From assembly GCA_014529385.2 (NCBI GenBank), contig CM043947.1, forward strand, positions 118,833,273 through 118,897,272: 64,000 bases of DNA. Direction: 5' to 3'. Made by a program: the position numbers and the translations under genes. Each line of letters starts with the position of its first letter. Within the stretch, counting starts at the first letter, position 1. Source of the DNA: Adiantum capillus-veneris (taxonomy: Eukaryota; Streptophyta; Polypodiopsida; Polypodiales; Pteridaceae). This document shows, piece after piece, positions 23,906 to 34,739 of this stretch. The notes beneath the pieces were generated by a model. That model saw only the letters and a list, made by a program, of their open reading frames with translations. It did not search any database and had not been told where the DNA came from.

Positions 23906-25034
23906 TGTCAGGAGTTTTTTGAAGCAAGGGATTGCGCATATGTACATATACATGCATGGTGCATCAAATAAAGGATTGCCCATTTTCCTTAGCCAGGTGG
24001 TTATGTGGGGTCCACATGTGTACAGGTAGGACATCATGTACATAGTGCAGCGATTTTCACTATTACCAGTACCACTGTGTTTTTCTACAATAATGAGGAG
24101 TTTATAGCGTGTAAAACTTCTCGAGGAAGCTATCCGCGGGCCGACGACATGAGGTCAGCAGGTGCGTCAGATGGCATCTAGTGGCGTCAGGAGGGCGAAC
24201 GAGGTCAATATTTGCACGCGGATGAGGACGGACACAACGTGGGTGTTTTCTGGTGAGAGTTATGCAGAAAGGTCATCATTAGGACCACTTTTTGGGGCCA
24301 CTTCACGTGGTGGCGAGATGCATTATTGGAAAAAAGCTGAGTGCCAGGTGTGCGAATGATGCAAAAAGGTGACAACTATGCACTGCGAGGTCAGTTTTTG
24401 GCCTGTTCGGGGTCCGTTTGAGGTCATCTAAAAGGCCAAGGGTGCCCAAATGAAAAATCTAAGTGTGGGAACTGAAAAAATAGAGAGAAGACCAGAAAAA
24501 ACGTGGAGAAGAGAGGAGGAACAGCTGCAGGTGTGTTTTTGCTCATTTTGGAGCCTGTTTTGGCCGTAAACTGCTCATCCGAGGTCGGATTTGAGCACTT
24601 TGACATTGTAGACTGGGGTTTTGGGCCGTTCCGGACGCGATGGCGCTGTCCATTTTGCCAAATTCCTCACTCTTTTCCTGCTGTTTTTCTGTGTAAGTTT
24701 CTCCTATGAGCGAAGTTTCTGCTCTAGTTTGTGATGGTATCTGGCTTATTTTACCTATATTGTGTGAGCTGTTTGCCCCATTGGTGTTGGCCCAAGCTCA
24801 ATTGTATCTAAACATCAGAAATTCTTCTCTTTTGAGCTGAGTTTGTGTGTGTGTGTGTCTGTGTGGAGTGGGCAAGTGGATAATCTCTCTCCTCTCACTC
24901 CATAGGTGTGTTTCCTGTCTCGGCCAGGTGTGTTGTGTAAGCCGAGTGGTGCCCCCTAGTGTGTGTGTGTATCTTCCCAAGAGTGTGTGTCGGGTCGTTA
25001 TAGAGGTGCTGTGTGTGTTTTCATCCCGCTCACA
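23906..25034 (+). repeat. gypsy-2 5' LTR
   Basis: TGTCAGGAG...CCGCTCACA, 1,129 bp, paired with 31,480-32,623. Contains a short (GT)n tract near its end. It carries the element's promoter and polyadenylation signals; neither is sharply recognisable, though TTATTTTACCTATATTGTG near 24,750 is AT-rich. Confidence 0.95.
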
Positions 25035-25040
25035 TTCTTT

Positions 25041-25058
25041 TGGCGCCCCCACGGAGGA
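25041..25058 (+). promoter_or_regulatory. gypsy-2 primer binding site
   Basis: TGGCGCCCCCACGGAGGA, 6 nt after the LTR end. It would pair with a tRNA ending GGGGGCGCCA to prime minus-strand DNA synthesis. The tRNA species was not determined. Confidence 0.7.
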
Positions 25059-26100
25059 TCTTCTTCGAGTACCTTCTGCTTCGAGCTTCGAGCTTCGGGA
25101 TTACAGGTTACAGATTACAGGTTCCAGGTTAAAGGTTAAAGGTTACAGGGACAGGTACAGGTACAGGTACAGGTATAGGTACAGGTGATTCACACAGGTA
25201 CAGGTAGCTGGAGTACAGTGATATACTAGTAGTGATGTCACTTGCAGTTGTTGTGGGAATGCATCACTTGGCACCTATTTGAGCGCATTGTCTGCTGGAT
25301 TGTACGTTACTTGTGGAAAATGCCATTGTACGCCTTTGTGGAGCCATATATGGTTTTATTTGGCAGTCCTAGCCATTTCTGAGACTTGGTCTGGAAGAAG
25401 TCATTTCTGAGACTTGACTATACGCGATTTGCATTAGCTTTCGTGTGAGGGTCGATAGCGTGAGGTTTTTATTGAGCTGGGGGATTCTCAAATGTAGAGA
25501 TCCTTTCGGTGATACAGGTAGCTGGAGCACCCTTTTCGTGACCTCGCCATAGGCTATGTACTAGTGAGTCCTACTTGATGCTCGGGTTCTATTGTTGACA
25601 GTTTATGCATACATAGACAGTCTATATTTTGGGTTCCTACTGCTCTACTTCTGGGGAAACTCTGTCGAAATTTTCCCAAGTTATGATGGCTGGTTTTTTG
25701 GTATTTTGAGCCGTTTATGCTGTTATGCTGCTGAAATTTTGGAAAAATCAGAGGTTGAGTCAGGTGTGCCTTCTTGGGAGCTTCATGGTTGGCTTTAATG
25801 GATGATCAAAATGGCCCTCATTTCACTCCTTTTCATTTAACTCAAAGGATTCAGATTAATGTCCATGTGTCCAGGAAGATCTTTTTCCAGCAGCGCATAG
25901 TCTTTATGTTTGGGCCAAGAAGATTGAGAGAGATCCTGAAATGTCCTTTGCCTGTTGTCATTCCGATGATCAACTATGAAAACTCATTTGATGTGCATGT
26001 GTTTGTCCTTATCTAAAGCTGAGCTCCATTGAAGTTTCTGGGGATTGGGTAGTGAAAAGTTTTGGGTTCTTGCACGTGTGTTTGAAGGGATTCTCTAGCC
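25059..26100 (+). other. gypsy-2 leader, with ACAGGT minisatellite and module shared with copia
   Basis: Non-coding leader before gag. At about 25,105-25,195 there are repeats built on TTACAGG/ACAGGT (five ACAGGT-type units in a row at 25,155-25,190). The part at about 25,240-25,650 is homologous to the copia leader at about 39,150-39,700: shared blocks include TTTCTGAGACT, AGGGTCGATAGCGTGAGGTT, CGGTGATACAGGTAG and CCTCGCCATAGG. Confidence 0.75.
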
Positions 26101-29100
26101 ATGGCTTTCTCTTATCCGGAGTTTCATGGAAGAAGTGATGAAGATGTGGAAGAATTTTTGGAAAAGATGGAGGTTGCCTGCATTAGCAACCAGATTCATG
26201 ACCCTGCGCAGATGTTACGCCTTCTCCAAATTTGTTTGAAGAGTGACGCACGAGTTTGGTCTAAAGCATTTGAAGAGGAGTTGCGTGTGGCTGATCCACC
26301 TGTAAGGTTGAGTTGGGACATTCTAAGGCATGGATTGGAAGTGGAGTTTGTGAAGATAGAAGATCTTGACAAAGTGTGGCAAGAAGTACAAGGTTTGGTG
26401 CAGAAGGAAGGTGAGCCAGTAGATGCGTACATACGTAAGTTTTCATTGGCATGGGAGCGAATGTGCAAGGCTTTAGCACCACAGGTACCCCCGCCTGACA
26501 TGATGAAGAAGGACAGGTTCTTGGCTGGTCTTTGGGAGAATATACGTTGGAGAGTGGAGCTAAAGAAGCCTAGGACATATGAGGATGCACTAGAGGTAGC
26601 AAGGAACAAAGAGTGGAAGCTGAGGAAAATGAGCCAGTTAGGGGTGGAGTCTTTGCCAATGAGGTTTGAATTTCAGCCTATGGACTCTTTACAAGGTCGT
26701 ATGTCAGGGGTTCATCATGAACCAGTGGTTCCTGTTACTACTCAAGTTATGCCAGCAGTGGTCACTACAGCAGTGCAAGATGATGGCCTAAGGCAAGACA
26801 TGAGGCAAGTGGTTGATTTGATGAAGAATCTCAGCCTAAACATGCTAGGTCAAGTGGGAAATAATCGAGGTCGAGGGCGGTTTGCAAATCAGCCAGGAGG
26901 TGAAGAAAGACCTAGGAATGGTGCTGGACAAAGTAATAGTAGGTTTTGGAGGCAGACGCCCACATGTTATAATTGCGGAGAGTTGGGCCACATCAGCCCT
27001 CAATGTGATAAGCCACCAAGGATGGGGGGAGACATGTATCCATTGCCAAAACAGGTGCTAACTAGGTCGCATGATTATGGCATCGAAATTAAGGGAGATG
27101 AAGGAACCAGCGGATTAACCCAGGAGAAAAAAGGGAAGACAAAAGTGCTAAGTGTAGTCACCTTGGAGAAGGCATCAAAGCTAGAGGATACATTAGTGAT
27201 GCCTATTGGGAAGAGGACCACAGAGGATAAGGAAGGAAAAAGTGTCCCCGGTCCTAGCAAGAAGAAGGGAAAGAGCCATGAAGGCGAGGATGTCAAGGCC
27301 AAGAGGAAAAGGAGAGCTCGTCGAAAGTTTCATGTTTCAGATTTTCCACTAGGGGATGGGCAATTAAGCTATGACTTGAAGGAGGATCTGACGAGCAGGA
27401 AGGCAGATGTTACTTTTGGGCAGCTTATAGAGATGGTGCCTAAGCTAAAGCGACAGTGGAAGAGGATGGTTAACCCAATGGAGAAAGAGCCAGAGAGAGG
27501 TTCAGTGAAGGTGTTGGCAATGGACGAGCTACCAGACATTTGTCCAATAGTAGATGTGTGGCATAAAAGGAAAAATTTGGGACAAGGTTATGTGGATGGC
27601 GGAGCCCAAATATGCGTCATAACACACTCATGCGTTGAGAAGATGGGTCTCACAGTGGCTGGGGTGTCAGGTTTTCGGATCAGATTGGCAAACCATCAAA
27701 AAGTAAAATGCTTGGGTGTTGTAAAGAGCTTAGAAGTGGAGGCATATGATGCAAAGGCAGTGGTTGATTTTCATGTGATGCCAGCAGGGTTGGGAGCATA
27801 TCCTATTATACTGGGCAGACCATGGTTACGTGCAGTGGGAGCCATTCAAGATTGGCGACATGGTACGATTAGCCTCTATGGAAAGACAGGTACCAAGAAG
27901 CTTTATAATATGGACACAAGGAAACGATTAGAGGAGCTTTATGAAGATGAGGATGAGTCTAGTGATGAAGACTCTTCCACGGTGACAGATGAGGACAGTG
28001 ATAGCACTACCAGCAGTGATGAGGATGCTGATGTTGCATTTCTTTTGATGGATAAGGAAATCCAGGAGTGTGGTTTAGTCGCATTTGCGAATGAAGTTGA
28101 AGATGAAAGTGAAGGGCCTTATGAAGTGATTGAAGGGTTGATGCAAACCAAGGTTGAGTTGTCAAAGAAGCAGGAATTAATGACGCAAATGATTAGTGGA
28201 GACCTCTCAGCTATGGAGAAGGATATATATTTGCATATGCTCGCTAGTTTTCCTGATTTGTTCATTACTTCATATGAAGAGATCAGAGGGTTCAAGGGTG
28301 AAGAGATGCATATAGAGCTGAAAGAAGGTGCTAAGCCAGTGCGACAAAGGCTAAGAAGGATGGGTCAAGAGAAAATGGAAGCCTTGCGGGTAGAGGTGGA
28401 CAAGTTATTGAAGGCAGGGTTCATAGTTCCAATGGAGACCACAGAATGGGTGAGTCCAGTTGTAGTCAGTCCAAAGAAGGATGGGAAGTGGAGAATTTGT
28501 GTGGATTTTAAACCCTTAAACGCAGCCACTAAGAAGAACCCATATCCTCTTCCATTCATCGATCAGATCTTAGATTCAGTGGCAGGTTATGAGAGGTACA
28601 GTGTGTGTGATGGTTTTTCAGGCTATTTTCAATTGAAGATTGCTCTTAAAGACCGCACAAAGACGACTTTTATTACGCCATGGGGCTGCTATTGCTACAC
28701 ATTATTGCCATTTGGGTTGTCAAATGGACCTTCCTTCTATCAAGAGAGAGCAAATTGGGTGTTGGAACCATTCATTGGTAGTTGTGTTAAAGCTTTTATG
28801 GATGACTTCTGTGTCTATAGCAGTAGGGTTGATCACCATGAGAAGCTGCAGATGGTATTGGCTCGATATGATGAATGTGGAGGACAACTAAATCCAAAGA
28901 AATGTCATCTAGCACAGCCAAGGGTGAAGTTACTGGGCCATATGGTGTCAGAAAATGGCATTGAGGCTGATCCAGATAAGGTGAAGTCTATTATTCTTCT
29001 TCCATCACCTATGAGTACGAAGCAATTGGCAACCTTTATACACAAAGTGAAGTACATGGCACGGTTTATTCCATTGTCTTCGCAGCTTCTTTATCCATTA

Positions 29101-29229
29101 CAGCAAGTGGCAAAGCATGATCCATTGCAATGGGATGACAAGTGTGAAGAAGTGTTTCAAGAGGTGAAAGAGGTGTTAGGGGGGTTGCCAGCCATGCAGG
29201 CTCCTGATTGGGAGAAAGTTTTTATGTAA
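26101..29229 (+). CDS. gypsy-2 Gag-protease-reverse transcriptase polyprotein
   Basis: 1,042 codons from a clear ATG. Residues about 1-190 are a Retrotrans_gag capsid (YPEFHGRSDEDVEEFLEKME at the start). Residue about 288 starts a perfect zinc knuckle, CYNCGELGHISPQC. A basic linker (about 340-410) follows. The aspartic protease at about 495-585 has YVDGGAQICVITH (D-G-G at the catalytic turn) and ILGRPW. An acidic Glu/Asp/Ser stretch follows (about 620-645). The reverse transcriptase at about 750-960 has KDGKWRICVDFKPLNAATKK, LPFGLSNGPS and the active-site FMDD (about residue 900), then the start of the RNase H connection. Frame ends at TAA beside a run of five T. The rest continues one frame over from 29,208. 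Gag forms the particle, protease matures it, RT copies RNA to DNA. Confidence 0.93.
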   Translation: MAFSYPEFHGRSDEDVEEFLEKMEVACISNQIHDPAQMLRLLQICLKSDARVWSKAFEEELRVADPPVRLSWDILRHGLEVEFVKIEDLDKVWQEVQGLVQKEGEPVDAYIRKFSLAWERMCKALAPQVPPPDMMKKDRFLAGLWENIRWRVELKKPRTYEDALEVARNKEWKLRKMSQLGVESLPMRFEFQPMDSLQGRMSGVHHEPVVPVTTQVMPAVVTTAVQDDGLRQDMRQVVDLMKNLSLNMLGQVGNNRGRGRFANQPGGEERPRNGAGQSNSRFWRQTPTCYNCGELGHISPQCDKPPRMGGDMYPLPKQVLTRSHDYGIEIKGDEGTSGLTQEKKGKTKVLSVVTLEKASKLEDTLVMPIGKRTTEDKEGKSVPGPSKKKGKSHEGEDVKAKRKRRARRKFHVSDFPLGDGQLSYDLKEDLTSRKADVTFGQLIEMVPKLKRQWKRMVNPMEKEPERGSVKVLAMDELPDICPIVDVWHKRKNLGQGYVDGGAQICVITHSCVEKMGLTVAGVSGFRIRLANHQKVKCLGVVKSLEVEAYDAKAVVDFHVMPAGLGAYPIILGRPWLRAVGAIQDWRHGTISLYGKTGTKKLYNMDTRKRLEELYEDEDESSDEDSSTVTDEDSDSTTSSDEDADVAFLLMDKEIQECGLVAFANEVEDESEGPYEVIEGLMQTKVELSKKQELMTQMISGDLSAMEKDIYLHMLASFPDLFITSYEEIRGFKGEEMHIELKEGAKPVRQRLRRMGQEKMEALRVEVDKLLKAGFIVPMETTEWVSPVVVSPKKDGKWRICVDFKPLNAATKKNPYPLPFIDQILDSVAGYERYSVCDGFSGYFQLKIALKDRTKTTFITPWGCYCYTLLPFGLSNGPSFYQERANWVLEPFIGSCVKAFMDDFCVYSSRVDHHEKLQMVLARYDECGGQLNPKKCHLAQPRVKLLGHMVSENGIEADPDKVKSIILLPSPMSTKQLATFIHKVKYMARFIPLSSQLLYPLQQVAKHDPLQWDDKCEEVFQEVKEVLGGLPAMQAPDWEKVFM

Positions 29230-31451
29230 ATCCATCAGTAGGGGATGATGCCATTGGAGCCATGTTATTGCAAAAGGGGAAGGGCAGCCATTATATGAGG
29301 CCAGTGTATTGTGCAAGCCGCGTGAAGTTGGTAGCGGAGAGAAAGTTATCGAAAGTAGAGCTAGTGATGGCCAGTGTAATATTTGCTTGTCAACGATTTC
29401 GTCATTACTTGCTACCACGGCCTTTTGTTTTCTTGACGAGTTATGCCTTTTTGCCACAGTTATTTAATGGTACTAACATGTCAAATGTGGTGAAGAAATG
29501 GGTAATTGAGATGCAAGAGTTTGAGTTCTCTTTTCTAGTGGAAGATAGTACAAGGGCTACCCTAGCTGATTTGTTGACCTACAAGGAGAATCCCCTTATT
29601 GTTAAGGAAGAGGTGGTGAGAAAGGTAGTTGAAGAAGTGCCACAGATCAGCAATGCACATGTGTTGTTCTTTGATGGTTCATACAGAAAGAGCCACGATG
29701 CAGCTTCACGGGGTATAGCACTTTATGATCCAGAGGGGAAGCTAGTATGCAAGAGAGGGTTCAAATTGGATGCGCATAGTAACAATGAGGCTGAATATGC
29801 TACATTGGAAGCCGGATTACACATTTGTCTGAAGCATGGGGTTCGAAGGTTGAGCATAAAAGGTGATGCCTTGTTAGTGGTGAAGCAAGTGCTGGGTGTG
29901 TGGAAGAGTAAGAACACCTCATTGAAGGAAATGTGCTTCAGAATTAAAGGCCTGTTAAAAAAGTTTGAAGCATGGAGCATCAGACACATTGAACGTGCTC
30001 TAAATGGAGAGGCACATGAAGCAGCTCAAGGCATGATTGGGGAGCTATTCGTGTTGAGGACCAATTTACCTCTTTATCATGGTCGGGAAAGTTTGGCTCA
30101 AGAAGAGGAGTTTTTGCTAACAGGAATCATTCCAAAGGAGATTCAGAAGTCTAAGAAGTATGGCTTTGTGCGTAGAGCATACAGGTACAAATTGATTGGT
30201 GATGTCTTATACATGAAAGGGGCTGATCTTGTGTTGAGACGCGTACCTTGGCGGGAGGAGCTTTACAGAGTGTTGGAAGAGAATCATGAAGGAGCATGTG
30301 GTGGCCATTTTGCTCTAAAGATCACCTTGCATAAGATTTTGCAAGAGGGGTATGTATGGCCTAGTTTGCACAAGGATGTTCACCATTGGTGTAGGTCTTG
30401 CAATAGGTGTCAAGCATTTGGGAAGAGAGTGTTGAAGCCAGAGCTACGAAAAACCATTACGGCGTTTGATGTGTTTGAAAAGTGGGGGATTGATGCAATA
30501 GGCCCGTTACCTATCACAAGCAGGGGCAAAAGCTATATCTTGACGGCAGTGGACTATCTCTCTAGATGGGCAGAGGCTATAGCAGTAAAACAAATCACTG
30601 CAAAGGATGTGGCAAAATTTGTGTATGATGAAATATGTTGCAAGTTTGGGGTGCCATTAGAGCTACTTTCAGATAAGGGGCCAGGATTTAGAGCTAAACT
30701 GCTAGACTTCTTATGCACAAAGATGAAGATTAGGCACCAGCATACCACTCCTTATTACCCGCAGTGTAATGGCTTAAATGAAAGATTCAATGGTGAGTTG
30801 GTACAAATTCTTTCTAAAGTGACAGAGCACCAAGGAAAGAATTGGGATTTGGAATTGCCTAGTGCATTATGGGCTTACCGTACTTCAGTGAAGACAGCTA
30901 CAGGGTTTACTCCATTTCATTTGGTGTATGGAAAGGAAGCACTATTGCCTGTGGAGGTAGAGTTGCCTGCGGTCAAGATGTTAGAGAAGTTGCTTGGGTC
31001 GCCTAGTGATGCATTCAAAGAGAGGCTCTTGCAGTTACAAGAGGTCCAATTGGATAGGATGAGCGCATTGGAGCATTATGGGCAGATGCAGGATAAGGCT
31101 TTGGCAAAGATAAATGAAAAGGTCAAAAGTAAGGGTATCAAGAAGCATGACTTGGTTTTGCGCTACAACAGCAGACTGGACAACACCTTCCAAAAGAAGT
31201 TTCAAATTAAGTGGGAAGGCCCTTTCAAGGTAGTGGAGTGTTTCCCGAATGGTACATATCAGTTGGCTAACCTGGATGGGATTTTACATACGTCAAGGGT
31301 AAATGGATTGCGTCTTAAGTTATATCATGCTAGGTTGATGATGGTGGAGCAAGATGAGTTTTCTGAAGAGCGAGTGATGTCTGTGAGGGATGAGGAGACC
31401 TGTGATGCGGCGAGTCTCATATCTCTCTTTGCTGCTGCTGATCATGAATGA
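29208..31451 (+). CDS. gypsy-2 RNase H - second RNase H - integrase
   Basis: 747 codons in the -1 frame relative to the upstream frame, overlapping it by 22 bases; the frame edge is a TTG, so it likely has no start of its own. Domains: the gypsy-type RNase H remainder (VGDDAIGAMLLQ, LSKVELVMASVIFACQRFRH; residues about 8-85); a second archaeal-type RNase H (FFDGSYRKS, NNEAEYATLEAGLH, IKGDALLVVKQV; about 145-280); an integrase with zinc-binding H-H-C-C (NHEGACGGHF ... CRSCNRC, about 360-405) and catalytic D, D, E in WGIDAIGP, LLSDKGPGF and NGLNERFNG; and a C-terminal GPF module (KWEGPFKVVE). RNase H removes template RNA; integrase inserts the DNA copy. The join could be programmed slippage or a one-base loss in the T run. 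Confidence 0.92.
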   Translation: MGESFYVNPSVGDDAIGAMLLQKGKGSHYMRPVYCASRVKLVAERKLSKVELVMASVIFACQRFRHYLLPRPFVFLTSYAFLPQLFNGTNMSNVVKKWVIEMQEFEFSFLVEDSTRATLADLLTYKENPLIVKEEVVRKVVEEVPQISNAHVLFFDGSYRKSHDAASRGIALYDPEGKLVCKRGFKLDAHSNNEAEYATLEAGLHICLKHGVRRLSIKGDALLVVKQVLGVWKSKNTSLKEMCFRIKGLLKKFEAWSIRHIERALNGEAHEAAQGMIGELFVLRTNLPLYHGRESLAQEEEFLLTGIIPKEIQKSKKYGFVRRAYRYKLIGDVLYMKGADLVLRRVPWREELYRVLEENHEGACGGHFALKITLHKILQEGYVWPSLHKDVHHWCRSCNRCQAFGKRVLKPELRKTITAFDVFEKWGIDAIGPLPITSRGKSYILTAVDYLSRWAEAIAVKQITAKDVAKFVYDEICCKFGVPLELLSDKGPGFRAKLLDFLCTKMKIRHQHTTPYYPQCNGLNERFNGELVQILSKVTEHQGKNWDLELPSALWAYRTSVKTATGFTPFHLVYGKEALLPVEVELPAVKMLEKLLGSPSDAFKERLLQLQEVQLDRMSALEHYGQMQDKALAKINEKVKSKGIKKHDLVLRYNSRLDNTFQKKFQIKWEGPFKVVECFPNGTYQLANLDGILHTSRVNGLRLKLYHARLMMVEQDEFSEERVMSVRDEETCDAASLISLFAAADHE

Positions 31452-31460
31452 TCTAGCAGG

Positions 31461-31479
31461 CTAGGGGATGGGCAAACTA
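31461..31479 (+). promoter_or_regulatory. gypsy-2 polypurine tract
   Basis: CTAGGGGATGGGCAAACTA ends directly at the 3' LTR. The purine run GGGGATGGG primes plus-strand synthesis. Confidence 0.7.
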
Positions 31480-32416
31480 TGTCAGGAGTTTTTTGGAGCA
31501 AGGGATTGCGCATATGTACATATACATGCATGGTGCATCAAATAAAGGATTGCCCATTTTCCTTAGCCAGGTGGTTATGTGGGGTCCACATGTGTACAGG
31601 TAGGACAGCATGTACATAGTGCAGCGATTTTCACTATTACCAGTACCACTGTGTTTTTCTACAATAATGAGGATTTTATAGCGTGTAAAAATTCTCGAGG
31701 AAGCTATCCGCGGGCCGACGACATGAGGTCAGCAGGTGCGTCAGATGGCATCTAGTGGCGTCAGGAGGGCGAACGAGGTCAATATTTGCACACGGATGAG
31801 GACGGACACAACGTGGGTGTTTTTTGGTGAGAGTTATGCAGAAAGGTCATCATTAGGACCACTTTTTGGGGCCACTTCACGTGGTGGCGAGATGCATTAT
31901 TGGAAAAAAAGCTGAGTGCCAGGTGTGCGAATGATGCAAAAAGGTGACAACTATGCACTGCGAGGTCAGTTTTTGGCCTGTTCGGGGTCGGTTTGAGGTC
32001 ATCTAAAAGGCCAAGGGTGCCCAAATAAAAAAGCTAAGTGTGGGAACTGAAAAAACAGAGAGAAGACCAGAAAAAACGTGGAGAAGAGAGGAGGAACAGC
32101 CGCAGGTGTGTTTTTGCTCATTTTGGAGCCTGTTTTGGCCGTAAACTGCTCATCCTAGGTCGGATTTGAGCACTTTGACATTGTAGACTGGGGTTTTGGG
32201 CCGTTCCGGACGCGATGGCGCTGTCCATTTTGCCAAATTTCTCACTCTTTTCCTGCTGTTTTTCTGTGTAAGTTTCTCCTATGAGCGAAGTTTCTGCTCT
32301 AGTCTGTGATGGTATCTGGCTTATTTTACCTATATTGTGTGAGCTGTTTGCCCCATTGGTGTTGGCCCAAGCTCAATTGTATCTAAACATCAGAAATTCT
32401 TCTCTTTTGAGCTGAG

Positions 32417-32447
<31 letters not shown>

Positions 32448-32623
32448 CTGTGTGGAGTGGGCAAGTGGATAATCTCTCTCCTCTCACTCCATAGGTGTGT
32501 TTCCTGTCTCGGCCAGGTGTGTTGTGTAAGCCGAGTGGTGTCCCCTAGTGTGTGTGTGTATCTTCCCAAGAGTGTGTGTCGAGTCGTTATAGAGGCGCTG
32601 TGTGTGTTTTCATCCCGCTCACA
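31480..32623 (+). repeat. gypsy-2 3' LTR
   Basis: 1,144 bp, near-identical to the 5' LTR; the extra length is a longer (GT)n tract at about 32,419-32,447. Confidence 0.95.
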
Positions 32624-34013
32624 CCGTATGCATAAGGGAGGGGGGAACCTACCCCTTGTTGGGGGGAGGGGGGGGGGGGGGGAGCAGGGATATTAAGTGC
32701 TTATGCCATAAGACACATGCCCTAACAAGCCAATTAAAAAATCTTTCACATGAAGGTGTTGTTCTTGGTATTTCAAAGAGTTTATTTACTCCACTAGCAA
32801 ACTAAGATAGCTATACCAATGAGAAGATATGGTACCTCCATGTCCTCTCCCTTAGCTAACATCTTTAAGACTTGTTCAACAAGCTTCTAGATTTGTTGGG
32901 GTCAAAGCTATCGTAAACTTGACTAATCTTCTTCTATGTAGCTACTAGGCATCAATATCTTGGACATTCATGCCCTCATTAGCCTCTTCAACATCATCAT
33001 AATCAATACCACCATTTGCATAGACTTTGTCTCCACATCTGCACTCTCATTTCATTTATGGTTGTCTTCTTGCACATCATCCAAGTCACTCTTCTCTTCT
33101 TCTTCTTCATATACAAACTCAATAGCAACACCAATGGCATGATCAAGAGCTTCTCTTGCACCCGCAAAACGAGCTTTACAACCATTATTGTAATCTCTAA
33201 TAAGTTTCCCAATCTTTGCATTTGCATGCATTGTTTAGTAGCTTTTCATACTCTTTCTTCTCATCTAGATGTTGTCATTCTTAACGACAACTATAACTTT
33301 ATCAGCTACCCTATGTAAAATATCTTGGGGTTGATCACTATATTGTTGTTGTATGAGGTTCATAAGGGCTTCCCTCTTGTGTATCCCCTAAGTGGGGGGG
33401 CCTTAGTCATGTGATATGCTTATGTATCAAAAAGTTGAATTATGTATTAAACAGTTGAAAGATTCCCTCTTACGTATCCCCTAACTAAGGTCTTCACACT
33501 CGTCCCTTGTGCGCTATGTGCTGAGACTAGGAAATGGCAGCAACGTTGCATGCACATCGCCAAACAAAGATGCAAGCCATGTCCTTGTTGGCAACCAGCT
33601 TGATGCCATTTAAAGTATTCCTTTGGATGGGGGGTTTTGCTTGCCCAAATATGGCAGAGGCATGCCCATCCCATTTCAACCAATGAGAGCTTTGCTTTTG
33701 ATGTTTTATGAAATGGTGATGTGTAAATAGTCCTCTTCAAAGACTCCGCCATGTTTTGGATATGTGCCCGCTTAAAAATGGATGTGTGAAAACACCCTAA
33801 ATTCAGAGTGGAATTTAGTGGAATTTGGAAAATCTCAGATTTTAGAGACTTGGTTTTGAACTCAAAGCGGGAAGAGACTACCGTGTGGGCGAGCATGAGG
33901 AGTGGATCTCTCAACTCTAAGGCTCGCAAGCTTGAGTGTACAATCTACCATGGTTGACAATGTGCAAGCAACGATGCATTCTGTAGACCCTAGGACTCTA
34001 CATGGCTCAAGTA

Positions 34014-34060
<47 letters not shown>

Positions 34061-34575
34061 GCATGGACATGGGCTTCTTGATTCTCTTGATTGTAGAGTT
34101 TATTGCATGATTGCTGAGAGCTTTTCCTGTCTTGTATATGGTATTGCTGCTCAAATTACTTGCATTGTTTGCGATTTTTGTGGTCACAAGCTTGCAACTG
34201 GTATTTTACAAGTCAAACTCTATCACAACTAAGCTTATCTTCCTTTGGATTTTCATGTTTACAGAGATCTTTTTCTAGAGATTTTGTGGAGTGTTTGTTT
34301 CATGATTGTTGAGAGATTTTCTTGAGGGTTTGTTGCATGTCTATTGAGAGCTTTTGTTGAGGTTTTATTGCATGATTGTTGAGAGTTTTTGCCATCTTCC
34401 ATAGGGTGTTGCTGCTCAAATTACATGCACTATTTGAGGTCTTTGTGGTCCAGACATTGCATGGCTAGTGTGAAACGGACGATGGCCCATGAGTAATAAG
34501 GAAATCTTGATATTCTATCATGCATCAATTGGTAATATGTGGGAATACATCATGGTATTTTTCCTTCATCCATAG
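32624..34575. other. Unassigned interior of the TIR element
   Basis: Starts with the gypsy-2 right target repeat (CCGT). It holds a G-run (about 32,657-32,681), a (CT)n tract (34,016-34,057) and a diverged repeat: two copies of a GATTGTTGAGAG...GTTGCTGCTCAAATTAC block at about 34,110-34,200 and 34,375-34,450. A 160-codon minus-strand frame at 33,447-33,929 has no recognised motif. No transposase seen. Confidence 0.4.
34016..34057. repeat. (CT)n microsatellite
   Basis: About 21 CT units. Confidence 0.95.
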
Positions 34576-34672
34576 GTCTTGGGAGGTGGCACCAAATCAA
34601 AATGATTTAGCTTCGCATATACCTATAGTTCACTATTTTGCTGCTTCAGATGAGCGTTTAGCTGCTTCTTTG
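34576..34672 (+). pseudogene. EDM2-like gene fragment, upstream exon
   Basis: An exon-like block bounded by AG (34,574-34,575) and GTATGT (34,673). It reads SWEVAPNQNDLASHIPIV, then DERLAASL. This resembles the N-terminal 'FSxYEVxPxxNDLxxHxxLI...RDExLAxSK' segment of plant EDM2-type proteins, which lies before the first PHD finger. EDM2 is a nuclear chromatin regulator with PHD and methyltransferase-like domains. The next matching exons lie at 55.2-56.7 kb in the same orientation and in the expected order, separated by gypsy-3. Recognition is from memory of the family pattern, not a search. Confidence 0.6.
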
Positions 34673-34739
34673 GTATGTGTCTGCTTTTGCATAGTAGCAA
34701 CATTATTTTGGAGTGCATTAAATTTTGTAGACTAACACA

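Larger units (their letters stand above)
23906..32623 (+). mobile_element. gypsy-2: near-complete Ty3/gypsy retrotransposon, Tat/Ogre-like
   Basis: An 8.7 kb element with two LTRs (1,129 and 1,144 bp) starting TGTCAGG and ending CTCACA, PBS, a 1.05 kb leader, two long open frames (1,042 and 747 codons), PPT and a CCGT target repeat. About 17 substitutions by eye between LTRs (about 1.5%), plus a (GT)n length difference, point to a young insertion. A second, archaeal-type RNase H between the ordinary RNase H and the integrase places it with the Tat/Ogre/Retand group. The only obvious lesion is a one-base frame offset at about 29,210-29,229. Confidence 0.95.
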
